A DNA stretch of 64,000 bases from an uncultured Rhodospirillaceae bacterium (GTDB lineage Bacteria > Pseudomonadota > Alphaproteobacteria > Rhodospirillales > Casp-alpha2). This document shows, in pieces, positions 29,412 to 39,273 of the stretch. Within the stretch, counting starts at the first letter, position 1. Every line of letters begins with the position of its first letter. The stretch is from NCBI GenBank assembly GCA_913030825.1, contig CAJWCU010000014.1, positions 1 to 64,000 on the forward strand, in the 5' to 3' direction. The position numbers were made by a program, and so were the translations under genes. Below the pieces are notes generated by a model. It was not told the origin of the DNA. It saw only the letters and a list, made by a program, of their open reading frames with translations, and searched no databases.

Positions 29412-30818
29412 ATGTCGGCACGCATTCTCATCGTCGATGATCTGCCGACCAGCGTGAAGGTCCTGGCGGCCAAGCTGACAAGCGAATATTACGACGTCAT
29501 CACGGCCCATGACGGCCCGACGGCCTTGGAAACAGTCGAACGGGAGAAGCCAGATCTGGTCCTGCTCGACGTCATGATGCCGGGCATGGACGGTTTCGAG
29601 GTTTGCCGCCGGATCAAGGGCTCGCCCGGCACGGCGCATATTCCCGTCGTCATGGTGACCGCGCTGAACGACATGCGCGACCGGGTCAACGGCCTGCAGG
29701 CCGGGGCCGACGATTTCCTGACCAAGCCGGTGAACGACACCATGCTGTTCGCCCGTGTGCGCTCGCTGGTGCGTATGAAGCGGACGTTCGATCAGTGGTA
29801 CCTGCACCAACAGACCTCCCGCGATCTGGGCTTCGACGCCAATCCGGATCTGAGCCAGGTCGACGGCAGCGGCGCCGTGGTCACCGTTGTCGACGCCAGC
29901 GAAATCCAAGGCGGCAATATCCGCGACCTGCTGTCCCGCGACGACCACAAGGTCACGGTCCTCAAGACCTATGAGGACGCATCCAAAACGATTGCCGACG
30001 ATTTGCCCGATGTGGTGGTGATCTCCATGGATTTCGAAGGCGACGAGCCGCTGCGCCTGGCGTCGCGCTTGCGGTCGACCGAAGTGACCCGCCAGGTGCC
30101 GATTCTGCTGATCGGCGACGCCGAGGATGAAATCAATCTGATCAAGGGCCTGGAACTGGGGGTCAACGACTGCGTCGTCCGGCCCGTCGACGAACAGGAG
30201 ATCGTCGCCCGTGTGCGGACCCAGGTGCGCCGCAAGCGCTACCAGGAACTTCTACAGGCGAATTTCCAGCAACACCTCTCCATGGCTCTGACGGACGGCC
30301 TGACGGGGCTGCACAACCGGCGCTATCTGGAATCGCACATTGACGGGATCGTGCGGCGGACCGGTGACGGGACCAAGGGCGTGTCGCTGATGTTGATCGA
30401 CCTGGACCATTTCAAGCGGGTCAACGATACCTATGGCCATGCGGCCGGGGATGAAGTTCTGAAGATCGTCGCCAAACGGATTCTGCGTAACATTCGCGGC
30501 TTCGACACGGCGGCGCGGTTCGGCGGCGAGGAATTCGTCGTCGCCATGCCGGACACACCGCTGGACGTCGCCTTTACCGTTGCAGACCGTATTCGGGTGA
30601 AGGTCGCCGAAGAACCCGTGACCTTGCCCGACGGCAGCCCGATTTCGGTGACGCTCAGCGCCGGTGTCGCGGAGTCCGATCCCAAGGGCGACACCACCGC
30701 CGATTTGATCGAACGGGCGGACAAGGCGCTCTACATCGCCAAACACGAGGGCCGCGACATGGTGATCAAGGCCCCGCCGCCGCCCGGTGCCGAGGCGGAC
30801 GGGAACGGCGCCGCCTGA
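29412..30818 (+). CDS. pleD: PleD-type REC-REC-GGDEF diguanylate cyclase
   Basis: Two receiver domains plus GGEEF active site (ARFGGEEFVVAMP) with upstream RxxD (RGFD). Confidence 0.95.
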   Translation: MSARILIVDDLPTSVKVLAAKLTSEYYDVITAHDGPTALETVEREKPDLVLLDVMMPGMDGFEVCRRIKGSPGTAHIPVVMVTALNDMRDRVNGLQAGADDFLTKPVNDTMLFARVRSLVRMKRTFDQWYLHQQTSRDLGFDANPDLSQVDGSGAVVTVVDASEIQGGNIRDLLSRDDHKVTVLKTYEDASKTIADDLPDVVVISMDFEGDEPLRLASRLRSTEVTRQVPILLIGDAEDEINLIKGLELGVNDCVVRPVDEQEIVARVRTQVRRKRYQELLQANFQQHLSMALTDGLTGLHNRRYLESHIDGIVRRTGDGTKGVSLMLIDLDHFKRVNDTYGHAAGDEVLKIVAKRILRNIRGFDTAARFGGEEFVVAMPDTPLDVAFTVADRIRVKVAEEPVTLPDGSPISVTLSAGVAESDPKGDTTADLIERADKALYIAKHEGRDMVIKAPPPPGAEADGNGAA

Positions 30819-30995
30819 CGATCGCCGGGCGCAGGCCGTCCAATCGGGGCGGTATGCGATAAACACCCAAGATAAACGCTCAATGGCCGGACAGCCGAAG
30901 CCGCCGGCCACAGCCGTCGCAACGATGATTTCAAAAGCAGGTCGGAAGGATCGGGGCGTCGAGGCGGCGACTACGCGCCGCAGAGACGAGAAGAA

Positions 30996-31011
30996 AAGCG
31001 GCGGGCCGCTT
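30996..31011 (-). terminator. rpmG terminator hairpin overlapping the stop codon
   Basis: On minus strand AAGCGG-CCCG-CCGCTT followed by TTCTTCTC; overlaps the TAA of rpmG. Confidence 0.65.
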
Positions 31012-31177
31012 ACTTGATCTTCTCTTCCTTGAACGCCACGTGCTTGCGGGCCACGGGATCGTATTTGCGCATCTCGAACTTTTCAGTCGTGTTGCGCGGA
31101 TTTTTCTTCTTCACGTAGAAGAAGCCCGTGTCAGCGGTGCTGACCATTTTCACCAGAATTGTGGCCGGTTTTGCCAT
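31010..31177 (-). CDS. rpmG: 50S ribosomal protein L33 (absent from the ORF track, too short)
   Basis: Manual translation: [55 protein letters not shown]. Confidence 0.97.
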   Translation of the reverse strand: MAKPATILVKMVSTADTGFFYVKKKNPRNTTEKFEMRKYDPVARKHVAFKEEKIK

Positions 31178-31312
31178 GACTCGCTTTTCCGCTCAGATGT
31201 TCAGAAATAAGGAAGGCGCGAAACATACAGTGCCCATCAGGCAAGTCAAGGCTTTCGGCATGGGGTTTTTTGCACTTTGTGCCGGGACGGCGGAGGCCCG
31301 GCGGGGGCGGGG

Positions 31313-32944
31313 CTATTCCGCCGCCGCGCTGTCGCGGTCGAGGGACGCCCGTGCCGTCGCCTGGGTGATCACCAGGGCGCGGGCATACAGGGTGCGGTCC
31401 TCGATGATCCGGCGGGCCAGATCGCGGTCCTGAGTGCCGCTGTGAGGCTCCGGCGGGCAGGTTTCCCGAAGACGCGTGCGTTCGTCTTCGTCCAACGGGC
31501 CGCCGCGCCGCCAGCGGGCGAAGATATCGGCCTGAAAGTCACGCCCGCCCATGGCCGCGAGGATCGGGTTGGGATGGGCGCCGTCGGCCCCCTGGACCGC
31601 CGGGATCGACGCCTTGGACGAGGTGCAGACCACCGGATGGACGCCCAGGCCGTGCAGGGTGTAGCCGGTCGGCGTGATGAGGCGCGACCAGGTGATGGTC
31701 AATTCGCCGTCGTTGGGCAGACGGATGACCGTCTGAACACTGCCCTTGCCGTAGGAAGAAGTGCCCAGCACCACCGCGCGGCCTCGGTCCTGCAGCGCCG
31801 CCGCCGTGATTTCCGCGGCCGACGCCGATTTCCCGTCGACCAGGATGACCAGCGGCTGGCCGTTCAGGATGTCGTCGCCGTCGGCGTTGTAGTGATGGAC
31901 GCTGTCCGGATGGCGGCCGCGCGTCGTGATGATATGGCCCTGGGTCAGGAACAGATTGGCCAGCTTGATCGATTGCCGCAGAAGCCCGCCGGGATTGCCG
32001 CGCAGGTCCATGACCAAGCCCTTCAGCGCGTTCGCCGGATCGGCCTGGACCTCCATGATCGCCTTGCGGACCGATGCCGCCGTCTGCTGATTGAAGCTGC
32101 TGACGGCGAGGTAAAGAATGCCGTCCTTGAAGACCTGGGTCACCGTGACGGGCACGATGTGGCGGCGGTATAGTTCGACCTGCCAGGGATCGGGCCGTCC
32201 CTCGCGCCGCACCACCAATTTGACGGACGTATCCACGGGGCCGCGTAACAGGCGCACGATCTTGCGCGACGGCAGGCCCCTCAATTCGACGCCGTCGGCG
32301 GAGACCAGAATATCGCCTTCACGAAGACCGGCGGCGGCGGCCGGGGTTTCCGGCGTGATTCGGTAGACATGGACATCGTCGTCGCGCAGGCGGAAGCGAA
32401 TGCCGATGCCACCGAACCCGTCGCGCCGGGCTCGGTTGCGCCGGGCCTCGTCGCGCCCGGAATAGCGGGAATAGATGTCCAGTTCCGACAGCATGCCGTC
32501 GAACACGGCCTCGTAGATCTTTTCCGTGCTGGCCCGGCCGATTTCCTCGGACCAGCCACGCGCCGCCAAGGCCGCCCGCGCCGTCAGCCGCGCCCAGCCA
32601 TAGGAGTCGCCGGTTTTGGGCAGGGGTTCATGGGCGAATTCCCGGCCGTTGCCGTTGATCTGCACCTCGTCGTCGGATTGTTCGATGGAAATGGCCGCGT
32701 CGATCGCGCCCAGGCCCCGCAAGCCCTCCATGCCGATCGTTTCGACGGGCAGCGACACCAGGTACTTGTCGGCGATGTTTTCGTATCCGGCGGCAATGAC
32801 CTCGGTCGCTGCGGGAAGCGAAAACGCCGGATCCGCTGCCGCCTTATCGGTCTGAGGCGGTGTCTGGCTGGCGCAGCCGGTCAGCAGCAGCGCCGCCACG
32901 GCAGCCGCCCAACCTCCACGCAAATGGCATCGCATTCCGGTCAT
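31313..32944 (-). CDS. S41 family peptidase, C-terminal processing protease-like lipoprotein with PDZ
   Basis: Lipobox LLTGCAS; PDZ GIGIRFRLRDDDVHVYRITPETPAAAAGLREGDILVSADGVELRGL; VDGKSASAAEITAAALQDRGRAVVLGTSSYGKGSVQT. Confidence 0.93.
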   Translation of the reverse strand: MTGMRCHLRGGWAAAVAALLLTGCASQTPPQTDKAAADPAFSLPAATEVIAAGYENIADKYLVSLPVETIGMEGLRGLGAIDAAISIEQSDDEVQINGNGREFAHEPLPKTGDSYGWARLTARAALAARGWSEEIGRASTEKIYEAVFDGMLSELDIYSRYSGRDEARRNRARRDGFGGIGIRFRLRDDDVHVYRITPETPAAAAGLREGDILVSADGVELRGLPSRKIVRLLRGPVDTSVKLVVRREGRPDPWQVELYRRHIVPVTVTQVFKDGILYLAVSSFNQQTAASVRKAIMEVQADPANALKGLVMDLRGNPGGLLRQSIKLANLFLTQGHIITTRGRHPDSVHHYNADGDDILNGQPLVILVDGKSASAAEITAAALQDRGRAVVLGTSSYGKGSVQTVIRLPNDGELTITWSRLITPTGYTLHGLGVHPVVCTSSKASIPAVQGADGAHPNPILAAMGGRDFQADIFARWRRGGPLDEDERTRLRETCPPEPHSGTQDRDLARRIIEDRTLYARALVITQATARASLDRDSAAAE

Positions 32945-33016
32945 GGTATTGGATTGTCGGCCATTTTCGGGCCGTCGTCATCTGGAAAACGCGGCAGGCC
33001 GGGGGATGCGGGCGTT

Positions 33017-35305
33017 TCAGCCGCGTTTGCGCTTGGCCGGTTTCTTCGTCTTGCCGCCCGTCCGGCCGCGCCCTTTGCGCCCGCCGCCCGACGGCCGCCC
33101 GCCCGTATTGAGACGTCCGCGCGCACCCCGACCCGATCCGCCGCCGGGCCGTCCGCCGCCGTCCAGCAATTGGAAAATCATACCGCCGGTCAAAGGCCGG
33201 GCCTCGACCAGCAGAACCTCGACCGTTTCGCCCAGGACATAGGTCTTGCCGTTGGACCGGCCACGCAGGCGGTTATGGGCTTCGTCGTGGATGTAATAAT
33301 CGTCGGGCAGGGAGCGGATCGGGATCAGGCCGTCGGCGCCCGTGTCGTTCAATGTGATGAACAGGCCGAAGCGGGTGACGCCGTTGATCCGCCCGGTGAA
33401 GGTCGCCCCCACCCGGTCGGCCAGATACTGCGTCGTGAAGCGGTCCACCGCCGTGCGTTCCGCCGCCGCCGCGCGCCGTTCCGTGAACGACAGGTGCTGA
33501 CCCATCTCGGCGAAATCCTTGTGGTCGGGCTCCAACCCGCCGTCGCCCAGCTTGTTCCCCCGGATCAGCGCGCGGTGAACCAGCAGGTCCGAATACCGCC
33601 GAATGGGCGAGGTGAAATGGCAGTAGCGGCGCAGTGCCAGGCCGAAGTGGCCGATGTTGTCGGGCGAATATTCGGCCTGGGCCTGGGACCGCAGGACCAG
33701 TTCCTGAACCATCCGGTCGTTCGGCGTGGTCTTGGCCTTGGCCAACATCTGATTGAAATGCCGGGGCTGCACGACCTGGCCCTTGGCGAACGACAGGCCG
33801 ACCGTGGCGACCGCTTCCGACAGGGCCGCGATCTTGGTCGGGCTCGGCTGGTCGTGGATGCGGTACATGCAGGGCAGGCCTTTTTGTTCAAGGTTTTCCG
33901 CCGCCGCCACGTTGGCGGTGATCATGAATTCCTCGATCAGGCGGTGGCTGTCCAATCGTTCGCGTTCGGCGATCTCGGCGACCTTGCCGTCGTCGCCCAG
34001 GATGACCTTGCGTTCGGCCAGGTCCAACTCCAGCACGCCGCGCTTGTGACGATTGCGCGCCAGGGCTTCATAGGCCCCGTAGAGCGGCGCGATGACGTCC
34101 TTGGCCAGGACATCCGTCGTATCGTCCGTACGGCCGTCCTGGGCCGCCTGAACCTGCTCGTAGGTCAATCGCGCGGCCGAGCGCATCAGGGCCCGTTCGA
34201 ACTTATGCCGTTTTAATTCGCCGTCGCCGTCGATCCACAGATGGGCGACGAGGCAGGGGCGATCTTCCTTGGGGTTCAGGGAACACCAGCCGGTCGACAA
34301 TTCATGCGGCAGCATGGGCACCACGCGGTCGGGGAAATAGACGCTGTTGCCCCGGTCGTAGGCGCTGCGGTCCAGCGCGTCGCCGGGCCGCACGTACCAG
34401 GACACGTCGGCGATCGCGACCACCAGGTGCCAGCCGCCGTCGCGGTCCTTGTCCTTCTCGGCGAACACGGCGTCGTCGAAATCGCGGGCGTCGGCGCCGT
34501 CGATGGTGATCAGCGGCAGATCGCGCAGATCGACCCGCTGGCCCAAGGGGGCGGGGCCCGCCGCCTTGGCCTGATCCAGCGCCTGGGGCGGAAATTCCGA
34601 CGGAATTTCGTGTTCGTGGATGGATATCAGGCTGACCGATTTGGGGTCGTCCATGCCGCCCAGAACGTCGGAAACCTTGGCCTTGCGCAGGCCCAGTTCC
34701 TTGCCGGGCAGGACATGGGCGCGGACCAGGTCGCCCGGCTTCGCACCTTTCGACTGTCCCGCCGGAACGATGAAATCGGCCTTTGCACGGCGGTCGGTGC
34801 TTTCGATGCGGCCTTCGCCGCCGACCTCGCGGTAGACGCCCATGATCGCGGCCGGGGCCGAGGGCAGGCGGCGGATCGTGCGGCCCTGATACTGGCCGCG
34901 CCCGGTGCGTTCCAAGCGCGCCAGAACCCGGTCGCCGGTGCCCAACGCCGGCTGGCCCTTGCGTTCCGGCGCCATGTAGATGGCGGGCGGCGGCCCGGCG
35001 GCGTCTTCGTCCCAGGATTCCGGGCGGGCCATCAGTTCGCCGTCGCTGTCGACGCCGGTGATATGTAGGACCGTGACCTCGGGCAGCGCCCCCGGTTCGG
35101 CGAAGCGCTTGCCCCGGCCACGTTGCAGCGAGCCGTCGGCTTCAAGTTCCTTCAGCATCTCGCGCAGCATGACCTTGCCTTCCGAGCCCAGCTTGAAGGC
35201 GCGCGCGATTTCGCGTTTGCCGACCCGTTTGGGGCTCGACTGGATGAACTCAAGCAGTTCTTCCTTGGTCGGGAAGGGCGGCTTGGATGAGGGGCGCTTG
35301 GCCAA
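33017..35305 (-). CDS. rnr: ribonuclease R
   Basis: ITIDGADARDFDDAVFAEKD; YCHFTSPIRRYSDLLVHRAL; S1 domain; basic RG/K-rich tail. Confidence 0.96.
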   Translation of the reverse strand: MAKRPSSKPPFPTKEELLEFIQSSPKRVGKREIARAFKLGSEGKVMLREMLKELEADGSLQRGRGKRFAEPGALPEVTVLHITGVDSDGELMARPESWDEDAAGPPPAIYMAPERKGQPALGTGDRVLARLERTGRGQYQGRTIRRLPSAPAAIMGVYREVGGEGRIESTDRRAKADFIVPAGQSKGAKPGDLVRAHVLPGKELGLRKAKVSDVLGGMDDPKSVSLISIHEHEIPSEFPPQALDQAKAAGPAPLGQRVDLRDLPLITIDGADARDFDDAVFAEKDKDRDGGWHLVVAIADVSWYVRPGDALDRSAYDRGNSVYFPDRVVPMLPHELSTGWCSLNPKEDRPCLVAHLWIDGDGELKRHKFERALMRSAARLTYEQVQAAQDGRTDDTTDVLAKDVIAPLYGAYEALARNRHKRGVLELDLAERKVILGDDGKVAEIAERERLDSHRLIEEFMITANVAAAENLEQKGLPCMYRIHDQPSPTKIAALSEAVATVGLSFAKGQVVQPRHFNQMLAKAKTTPNDRMVQELVLRSQAQAEYSPDNIGHFGLALRRYCHFTSPIRRYSDLLVHRALIRGNKLGDGGLEPDHKDFAEMGQHLSFTERRAAAAERTAVDRFTTQYLADRVGATFTGRINGVTRFGLFITLNDTGADGLIPIRSLPDDYYIHDEAHNRLRGRSNGKTYVLGETVEVLLVEARPLTGGMIFQLLDGGGRPGGGSGRGARGRLNTGGRPSGGGRKGRGRTGGKTKKPAKRKRG

Positions 35306-35323
35306 GGGGCGTATCCCGCGGGA

Positions 35324-38005
35324 TCAGGCGTCGGAGGAGGAGGGCGTGGTTTCGTCCTCCGAAGCGGTCTTCTTCGCTGCCGTCTTGGTCGTCTTCTTTT
35401 TGGCGGTGGTCTTCTTGGCCGCCGCTTTCTTCTTCGGCGCGGCCTTCTTGGCGGGCTTCTTCTCCGCCGTCTTTTTCTCGGCGGGGCCCTTCTTGCCGGC
35501 CTTGGCGGCGATCAGCTCAAGCGCCGTTTCCAGCGTCACCGACGTCTTGTCCATGTCCTTGGGCAGGGAGGCCATCACCTTGCCGTGCTGGACGAAGGGG
35601 CCCCAGCGACCTTCCTTCTGCACAACCGGCTTGCCGTCCTTGGGGTGCTTGCCCAGTTCCTTGGGCGGATCCTTGCGCGGCTTGTCGGCGAACAGCACGA
35701 CGGCGCGGTTAAGGCCGACGGTCAGCACGTCGTCGTCGCCCTTCAGCGAGACATAGGTGCCGCCCATCTTGAGGAACGGGCCGAAGCGGCCGAGGCCGGC
35801 GGTGATCATGTCGCCGGTTTCCGGATGCAGGCCGACCTCGCGCGGCAGGGCCAGCAGGCCGAGTGCGGCCTCCAGATCGATGGTCATCGGGCCGACGCCC
35901 TTGGGCAGCGAGGCGCGCTTGGGCTTGGGGCCGCCTTCTTCCGCCTCGCCCAATTGCACATAGGCGCCGTAGGGGCCCTTGCGCACGGTCACCGGCAGGC
36001 CCGTATCGGGATCGTTGCCGAGCATCCGGGGATAGACCTCGGGCACGGCCTCGGCCCCGTCTTCGCCGTCCGTGTTCGGCACGGCGAGGGCCTGGGTATG
36101 CTTGCATTCGGGATAGTTGGAACAGCCGATGAAGGCGCCGAACTTGCCAAGCTTCAAGCCCAGGCGGCCGTCGCCGCAAGTCGGGCATTTGCGCGGATTG
36201 CTGCCGTCGGGCCGGTCCGGGAAGAAATGCGGGCCGAGCAATTCGTCCAGCGCGTCCAGAACTTCGCGCACGCGCAGGTCCTTGGTGCCGTCGACCGCGT
36301 GGGAGAAGGCTTCCCAGAAATCGCGCAGCACCTGTTTCCATTCGCGCCGTCCGCCGGAAATATCGTCGAGCCGTTCTTCCAGTTCCGCCGTGAAGCCGTA
36401 TTCGACGTAGCGTTCGAAGAAGCTGGAGAGGAAGGCCGTGACCAGACGGCCGCGGTCTTCCGGCATGAAGCGGCGGCTTTCCAGCTGCACGTAATTGCGG
36501 TCCTGCAGCACGGAAATGATCGAGGCATAGGTCGAGGGACGGCCGATGCCCAACTCCTCCAGCCGCTTGACCAGGCTGGCTTCGGTATAGCGGGGCGGCG
36601 GCTGGGTGAAATGCTGGTCGGCCGCAACGTCCTGGCGGGCCAGGTGCGCGCCTTCCTTGACGTCGGGCAGGATGCGCAGCTTGTCGTCGTCATCGTCGCC
36701 GGCGTCTTCGTCCTTGCCTTCCTGGTAGACCTTGAGAAAACCGTCGAAGGCAATGACCGAGCCGGTCGCCCGCAGCACGGCGGAGTTGTCGGCGGCGGCG
36801 ATGTCGACCGCGACCTGGTCGAGAACGGCGTTTTCCATCTGGCAGGCGACGGTGCGCTTCCAGATCAGGTCGTAGAGTTTGCGCTGATCGTCGTCCAAGT
36901 ATTGGGCGACGTCTTCCGGCCGCTTGGAGACATCCGTCGGGCGAATCGCTTCGTGCGCTTCCTGGGCGTTCTTGGCCTTGCTCTTATAAATGCGCGGCGC
37001 GTCCGGCAGGTAGGGCGCGCCGTAGCTGTCCTTGATTAGGTTGCGGCAGGCATCCATGGCCTCGTTGGCCATGGTCACGCCGTCGGTCCGCATATAGGTG
37101 ATCAGGCCGACGGTCTCGCCGCCGATGTTGACGCCTTCGTACAGACGCTGGGCGACCTGCATGGTCCGCTTGGCGCCGAAATAGAGCTTGCGCGCCGCCT
37201 CTTGCTGCAGCGTCGAGGTGGTGAACGGCGGGGCCGGGTTGCGGCGGGTCTGTTTGCGTTGAACGTCGGCGACGGAGAAGGTGCCGGCCTCGACCGTCTT
37301 CTTGGCGCGTTCGGCGTCCTCGGCCGAGCCCAGGTCCATCTTGCCCAGCTTCTTGCCGTCCAGATGGGTCAGGTTGGCCGACAGCTTGTGCCCGCCATCG
37401 GCGGCGAAGGTCGCCTTGACGGACCAGAATTCCTGTTTCTTGAAGACCTCGATCTCGGCTTCGCGTTCGCAGATCAGGCGCAGCGCCACCGATTGCACAC
37501 GGCCCGCCGACCGCGAGCCCGGCAGCTTGCGCCACAGGACCGGCGACAGATTGAAGCCGACCAAATAGTCGAGTGCCCGGCGCGCCAGATAGGCGTCGAC
37601 CAGTTCCTTGTCCAGGTCGCGGGGATGGTCGAAGGCGTTCCTGACCGCGTCCTTGGTGATTTCGTTGAACACCACGCGTTTGACGTCGACGCCGCCCAGC
37701 AGGTTCTTTTTGTTCAGGACTTCCTGGACATGCCAAGAAATCGCCTCGCCCTCGCGGTCGGGGTCGGTCGCCAGATACAGTTTATCGGCGCCCTTCACCG
37801 CATCGGCGATGGCCTTGATGTGTTTTTCCGACCGGGCGTCGACTTCCCAGTCCATTTCGAAATCGGAATCGGGCCGGACCGAGCCGTCTTTCGACGGCAG
37901 GTCGCGGATATGGCCGTAGCTGGCCAAAACCGTATATCCGGGGCCCAGGTACTTATTAATGGTCTTTGCCTTGGCCGGGCTTTCAACGACGACAACGTCG
38001 GTCAT
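35324..38005 (-). CDS. topA: DNA topoisomerase I
   Basis: VVVESPAKAKTINKYLGPGYTVLASYGHIRDLP; GLITYMRTDGV; C4 zinc finger CPTCGDGRLGLKLGKFGAFIGCSNYPECKHT; Lys/Ala-rich C-terminal tail. Confidence 0.98.
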   Translation of the reverse strand: MTDVVVVESPAKAKTINKYLGPGYTVLASYGHIRDLPSKDGSVRPDSDFEMDWEVDARSEKHIKAIADAVKGADKLYLATDPDREGEAISWHVQEVLNKKNLLGGVDVKRVVFNEITKDAVRNAFDHPRDLDKELVDAYLARRALDYLVGFNLSPVLWRKLPGSRSAGRVQSVALRLICEREAEIEVFKKQEFWSVKATFAADGGHKLSANLTHLDGKKLGKMDLGSAEDAERAKKTVEAGTFSVADVQRKQTRRNPAPPFTTSTLQQEAARKLYFGAKRTMQVAQRLYEGVNIGGETVGLITYMRTDGVTMANEAMDACRNLIKDSYGAPYLPDAPRIYKSKAKNAQEAHEAIRPTDVSKRPEDVAQYLDDDQRKLYDLIWKRTVACQMENAVLDQVAVDIAAADNSAVLRATGSVIAFDGFLKVYQEGKDEDAGDDDDDKLRILPDVKEGAHLARQDVAADQHFTQPPPRYTEASLVKRLEELGIGRPSTYASIISVLQDRNYVQLESRRFMPEDRGRLVTAFLSSFFERYVEYGFTAELEERLDDISGGRREWKQVLRDFWEAFSHAVDGTKDLRVREVLDALDELLGPHFFPDRPDGSNPRKCPTCGDGRLGLKLGKFGAFIGCSNYPECKHTQALAVPNTDGEDGAEAVPEVYPRMLGNDPDTGLPVTVRKGPYGAYVQLGEAEEGGPKPKRASLPKGVGPMTIDLEAALGLLALPREVGLHPETGDMITAGLGRFGPFLKMGGTYVSLKGDDDVLTVGLNRAVVLFADKPRKDPPKELGKHPKDGKPVVQKEGRWGPFVQHGKVMASLPKDMDKTSVTLETALELIAAKAGKKGPAEKKTAEKKPAKKAAPKKKAAAKKTTAKKKTTKTAAKKTASEDETTPSSSDA

Positions 38006-38053
38006 ACAAGACTTGCCTTTTCTCGGCCGGCCTCGGTACGCCCCCCGGGCCGG

Positions 38054-39199
38054 CTACTGGTCCATGAGCAGCGATACTTTGCTGCCGGGGTGCCTCTCTA
38101 ACCGGCCTGCCAGTTCAAGTTCAAGCAAAACCGTAGAGACCACGGCTTGGGAGAATTGGCAAACGCGGACCAGTTCGTCAACCGTCGTCGGTGCCGGACC
38201 CAGCGCGGAAAGGATTTCCTGACGCGCCGTATCGATGTCGTCGACATCGGTCAGCTCCGGGTTAATGGTCTGATTTTCAAGGAAAGATTCCGTATTCGCC
38301 GTCGGGCGTTGCTGGGCAAGCACGGCAAAAACATCTTCTGCTGTTTCGGTCAGGGTGGCGCCCTGGCGGATCAATTCGTTGGTGCCGCGCGCCCTTGGGT
38401 CCATCGCGGCCCCTGGTACGGCGAAAACCTCGCGCCCCTGCTCCAAGGCCATGCGTGCCGTGATCAGCGACCCGGACCGGGGGCTGGCCTCGACCACCAC
38501 GACGCCCCGGGCCAGGCCCGAGATGATGCGGTTGCGCCGGGGGAAATGGCGGGCCTGGGGTTTGGTGCCGGGCGGGGCCTCGGCGACCAGCACGCCTTCG
38601 CCGGCGATCCGGGACTGAAGATCGGCGTTCTCCGCCGGATAGGAAATGTCGATGCCACCGCCCAGAACCGCCGCCGTGCCGGTCGCGATGGCGCCTTCAT
38701 GGGCTGCCGCGTCGATCCCCCGGGCCAGGCCCGAGGCGACCATCAAGCCACCGGCACCCAAATCCGCCGATAGTTTCTTCGCGAACCGCCGGCCGTTGAC
38801 GGAAGCATTTCTGGCCCCGACCACGCCGATGGTCTTTTTTTGCAAAAGCTCCACCCGCCCCTTGGCGTAGATCAGTGGCGGCGGGTCATGAATTTGCGCG
38901 AGCAGCGGGGGATAGGCGGGTTCGCCCCAGGCCACGATATCCGCCTGAAGGCGCGCCGCCACTTCCATTTCACGCGTCGCCTCCGCCGCCGTGGCGACGC
39001 GCAGGCCGCTTTCTCGCCCGCCACCCCGGCGGGCCAGTTCGGGAATCGCGTCAAGTGCCTTGGCCGCCGTGCCGAACCGTTCGAGCAGGCGAAAGAAGGT
39101 TCCCGGCCCGACGTTCGTCGAACGGATCAGGCGGAGCCAATCAAGGCGCTCCTCGTCGTTGAGTGTGCGTCGGCGGTGATCCGCCATTCTGTCCGGCAT
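38054..39199 (-). CDS. dprA: DNA-processing protein DprA
   Basis: TIGVVGARNASVNGRRFAKKLSADLGAGGLMVASGLARGIDAAAHEGAIATGTAAVLGGGIDISYPAEN; C-terminal winged-helix-like domain. Confidence 0.96.
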   Translation of the reverse strand: MPDRMADHRRRTLNDEERLDWLRLIRSTNVGPGTFFRLLERFGTAAKALDAIPELARRGGGRESGLRVATAAEATREMEVAARLQADIVAWGEPAYPPLLAQIHDPPPLIYAKGRVELLQKKTIGVVGARNASVNGRRFAKKLSADLGAGGLMVASGLARGIDAAAHEGAIATGTAAVLGGGIDISYPAENADLQSRIAGEGVLVAEAPPGTKPQARHFPRRNRIISGLARGVVVVEASPRSGSLITARMALEQGREVFAVPGAAMDPRARGTNELIRQGATLTETAEDVFAVLAQQRPTANTESFLENQTINPELTDVDDIDTARQEILSALGPAPTTVDELVRVCQFSQAVVSTVLLELELAGRLERHPGSKVSLLMDQ

Positions 39200-39273
39200 G
39201 GCGGAGCCTCCGGGATCTCTCTCTAGGCGAGAATATCCGAGGCGGAAAATCTATAAAAGAGAAAATACAATAC

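Noticed and set aside
30787-31017. 76-aa plus-strand ORF between pleD and rpmG
   Set aside because: Low-complexity basic sequence overlapping the pleD end and the rpmG terminator; no RBS or homology signal
32369-34216. 615-aa plus-strand ORF
   Set aside because: Antisense to ctp-like protease and rnr
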